Assembly (NCBI GenBank): GCA_031288035.1
Contig: JAITSG010000037.1
Span: 1 to 24,105 of the forward strand
Direction: 5' to 3'
DNA from: Rickettsiales bacterium
GTDB taxonomy: Bacteria; Pseudomonadota; Alphaproteobacteria; Rs-D84; CACZYB01
DNA length: 24,105 nt
Every line of letters begins with the position of its first letter. The stretch's first letter is position 1. The position numbers and the translations under genes were made by a program. Shown one piece after another: positions 22,583-24,105 of the stretch. The notes below the pieces were generated by a model. The model saw only the letters and a program-made list of their open reading frames with translations, searched no databases and was not told where the DNA came from.

Positions 22583-22830
22583 AGCTCCTCCTTCACAAGT
22601 CCCTGCTTGTCCTTGTACCGGAACGTTATGCGACCCTTGGTAAGATCGTACGGAGTCATCTCTATGTTGACCAGATCGCCCACCATGATCCATATCCTGA
22701 ACTTGCGCATCTTGCCCGCGGTGTGCGCTATGACCTCGTGCCCGTTCTCCAGCCTGACCCTGAACATGGCGTTGGGAAGCTTCTCGGTGACCGTACCCTT
22801 AAGCTCCAGCAGCTCTTCCTTGTCGCCCAT
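22579..22830 (-). CDS. infA: Translation initiation factor IF-1
   Basis: IF1 binds the ribosomal A site during initiation. The product (83 residues) is one S1-like OB fold: LKGTVTEKLPNAMFRVRLENGHEVIAHTAGKMRK, then VGDLVNIEMTPYDLTKGRITFRYK, all diagnostic. It is a little longer than the common 72 residues owing to a C-terminal tail (DKQGLVKEEL). The start at ATG 22830 (MGDKEELLELKG) fits the family and has AAAGG upstream; a frame extension to 22872 is unlikely. First gene of a two-gene unit with proS. Confidence 0.97.
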   Translation of the reverse strand: MGDKEELLELKGTVTEKLPNAMFRVRLENGHEVIAHTAGKMRKFRIWIMVGDLVNIEMTPYDLTKGRITFRYKDKQGLVKEEL

Positions 22831-22864
22831 AAAATAAACCTTTATTTTTGTTTCAACCTCGCAT

Positions 22865-22893
22865 ATTATCAAGCCTGGGAGTCAAAAAAGCAA
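22865..22893 (-). promoter_or_regulatory. Promoter of infA-proS
   Basis: Minus-strand TTGCTT (22893-22888), 17 bases, GATAAT (22870-22865). The start near 22858 leaves a leader of about 28 bases with AAAGG. It lies in the 71-base gap shared with the divergent ATPase gene. Confidence 0.55.
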
Positions 22894-22901
22894 GGCCAAT
22901 C

Positions 22902-23843
22902 ATGAACTATCTGCAATTTTTCCATTTCGACAGGGACCCTTTCCCCGTGAACGGAGAGAGAAACTACACGTTTGAAAACCCGCGCCAGACGAGGATAGTC
23001 GACGACATGGCCAAGAGGCTGCGCGCGGAGCCGGGAATATACGCCATAATAGGCAAGAACGGCAGCGGAAAGACCACGGTCCTCGAAATGGCACGCGAAC
23101 AGGTGTCGCAGAACGACTGGGCCGTAATGATCCGGCCGGACCCGAAGAACGACATCATGCGCACAATCGCGGACGAGGCGGGAATCGCGGCCAGAAAGGC
23201 GGACGCCGGAGAGGCGCTCCGCGCGATGGCCAACGCGCACAGGCGCGGCATGAACGCCGTGGTGCTCATAGACGACGCGGACAGCATGACGAAAAAACAC
23301 GAAATAGCCATAGCGTCCATGCTGGAAACCCTGCCATATGTGAAAATAGTCCTGGCCGGCGGGCGCGGACTTAAGAAAAATATCGCAAAACAGCCGGGTT
23401 TTTGCAACAAAATCGCGAAATCGTACGCCATACGCGGGCTGAGCTTCCCGGCGGGCGTGCGCTATATCCGAACCCTGGCCGGAGAGGCCCTGTCGCTGGC
23501 CCAATACACGCATCCGATAGGGATGGCGCCGGCCTTCTTGCTATCCTTCGTGTCGAATAGGAACATGCAGAACATCAACTACATCGCGACCGAAACGCTC
23601 CGGGACGCATACCGCGACGGGCGGCACAGGACCGGAATCAAAAACGTATGGCGCGCGGCGAAGGCGCACTTCGACATGGTCAAGGGCAACATATACCTGA
23701 AGTTCCAGAAAATGTTCACGACCGCCCTGATACTCCTGTGCGCATACTACACGGGAAAGATGATAGTCGGCAGGTTCAGGCTAATGCGGGAACTGGAAGC
23801 CCACGAATCGATAAAGGAACAGGAAAAGCTCCTGGTCGGATAG
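22902..23843 (+). CDS. GspA/ExeA-like AAA ATPase with C-terminal membrane segment
   Basis: The 313-residue product opens MNYLQFFHFDRDPFPV, resembling the start of ExeA/GspA ATPases. Walker A is GKNGSGKT (51-58) and Walker B is AVVLIDDAD (119-127). The helical lid region follows (about 180-265), and a single membrane segment lies at about 271-289 (TTALILLCAYYTGKMIV). In GspA the span leads to a periplasmic peptidoglycan-binding domain; here only about 24 charged residues follow, so that domain is missing. No gspB, secretin or pilus gene is adjacent, so a role in type II secretion is not supported; membrane-anchored assembly work is inferred. ATG 22902 has AAGG about eight bases upstream; an extension to 22848 is unlikely. 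Divergent from infA. Confidence 0.82.
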   Translation: MNYLQFFHFDRDPFPVNGERNYTFENPRQTRIVDDMAKRLRAEPGIYAIIGKNGSGKTTVLEMAREQVSQNDWAVMIRPDPKNDIMRTIADEAGIAARKADAGEALRAMANAHRRGMNAVVLIDDADSMTKKHEIAIASMLETLPYVKIVLAGGRGLKKNIAKQPGFCNKIAKSYAIRGLSFPAGVRYIRTLAGEALSLAQYTHPIGMAPAFLLSFVSNRNMQNINYIATETLRDAYRDGRHRTGIKNVWRAAKAHFDMVKGNIYLKFQKMFTTALILLCAYYTGKMIVGRFRLMRELEAHESIKEQEKLLVG

Positions 23844-23921
23844 GCGAGAGAGAGAAAGCCCGGCCGGAATTATCCGAACGCCCGGCATTCGCCCGGTCAA
23901 ACCCGCCGGGGCCATATCGGA
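23844..23921. other. Short gap between converging genes
   Basis: The 78 bases between the ATPase stop and the clpP stop contain GC-rich inverted segments (for example CCCGGC/GCCGGG, about 23891-23920) but no T-run. They might aid termination of the two converging genes; I see no gene. Confidence 0.3.
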
Positions 23922-24105
23922 CTATTGGGGCACGTCCTCGCGCTTCGCCACGACCTTGTCCACCAGCCCGAACGCCAAAGCCTCCTCGGCCGTCATGAAA
24001 TTGTCGCGCTCCACCGCCGCGGATATCTCCTCCGCCGAACGGCCGGTGTGGCGCGCGTATATCAAATTGAGCCTTTCGCGGGTCTTGATTATCTCGCGCG
24101 CGTGG
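23922..24105 (-). CDS. clpP: ATP-dependent Clp protease proteolytic subunit (3' end only)
   Basis: Only the last 61 codons lie in the window; the gene continues beyond the right edge. The translated end reads HAREIIKTRERLNLIYARHTGR, then SAEEISAAVERDNFMTAEEALAFGLVDKVV and a short tail ending DVPQ. This is the C-terminal part of ClpP, including the region of the catalytic Asp (ERDNFMTAEEA) and the conserved GLVDKV. ClpP is the serine protease barrel that works with ClpX or ClpA. The catalytic Ser and His lie outside the window. Confidence 0.92.
   Translation of the reverse strand, partial: HAREIIKTRERLNLIYARHTGRSAEEISAAVERDNFMTAEEALAFGLVDKVVAKREDVPQ

Noticed and set aside
22583..22693. N-terminal extension of proS by 37 codons
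   Set aside because: The extension reads infA in the wrong frame; AGGAGG and the GTG at 22582 give the normal ProRS N-terminus.

Overview
The window is a stretch of housekeeping chromosome from an alphaproteobacterium-like bacterium. Three things point there: tRNA-Trp directly upstream of secE-nusG, a short prolyl-tRNA synthetase without the large editing insertion (about 430 residues), and an AspRS whose motif 2 region resembles alphaproteobacterial enzymes. The DNA is GC-rich (about 60% by eye), intergenic gaps are short, and isoleucine is mostly encoded by ATA even in ribosomal protein genes. A gut-associated, uncultivated lineage is my guess, not something the sequence proves. I see no transposons, phage genes, integrases or CRISPR arrays.

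Layout. 1-2231: a minus-strand promoter firing off the left edge, then frr-uppS (minus), a small Cys/His-rich membrane protein with its own promoter and terminator (minus), and ruvX (plus). 2217-4006: radC (minus), converging with ruvX and diverging from an outer-membrane beta-barrel gene (plus). 4007-4213: a hairpin-rich convergent gap. 4214-5983: aspS (minus). 5984-6371: no convincing gene, but tandem promoters for tRNA-Trp (6372-6447). 6559-18436: the transcription/translation block secE, nusG, rplK, rplA, an L10 leader, rplJ, rplL, a small coupled ORF, rpoB, rpoC. 18443-19397: a small membrane protein, then rplU-rpmA with its own promoter and a clear terminator. 19534-21283: a hypothetical helical-repeat protein, a strong promoter feeding a heavily self-complementary 170-nt stretch, and a secreted hypothetical protein. 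21293-22830: infA-proS (minus, translationally coupled). 22902-23843: a GspA/ExeA-like AAA ATPase with a C-terminal membrane segment. 23922 to the right edge: the 3' end of clpP (minus).

How the genes work together. Most products serve gene expression: RNA polymerase core subunits (RpoB, RpoC), elongation factor NusG, ribosomal proteins L1, L7/L12, L10, L11, L21 and L27, initiation factor IF1, ribosome recycling factor, AspRS, ProRS and tRNA-Trp. SecE, UppS and the beta-barrel protein serve the envelope; RuvX and RadC belong to nucleic-acid maintenance families.

The least explained material is small or non-coding: the Cys-rich membrane peptide, the 75-residue ORF coupled to rplL, a possible pseudoknot plus a start-codon hairpin before rpoB, the structured element at 20243-20410, and several promoters whose -10 box sits only 4 to 9 bases before the start codon, suggesting leaderless mRNAs.
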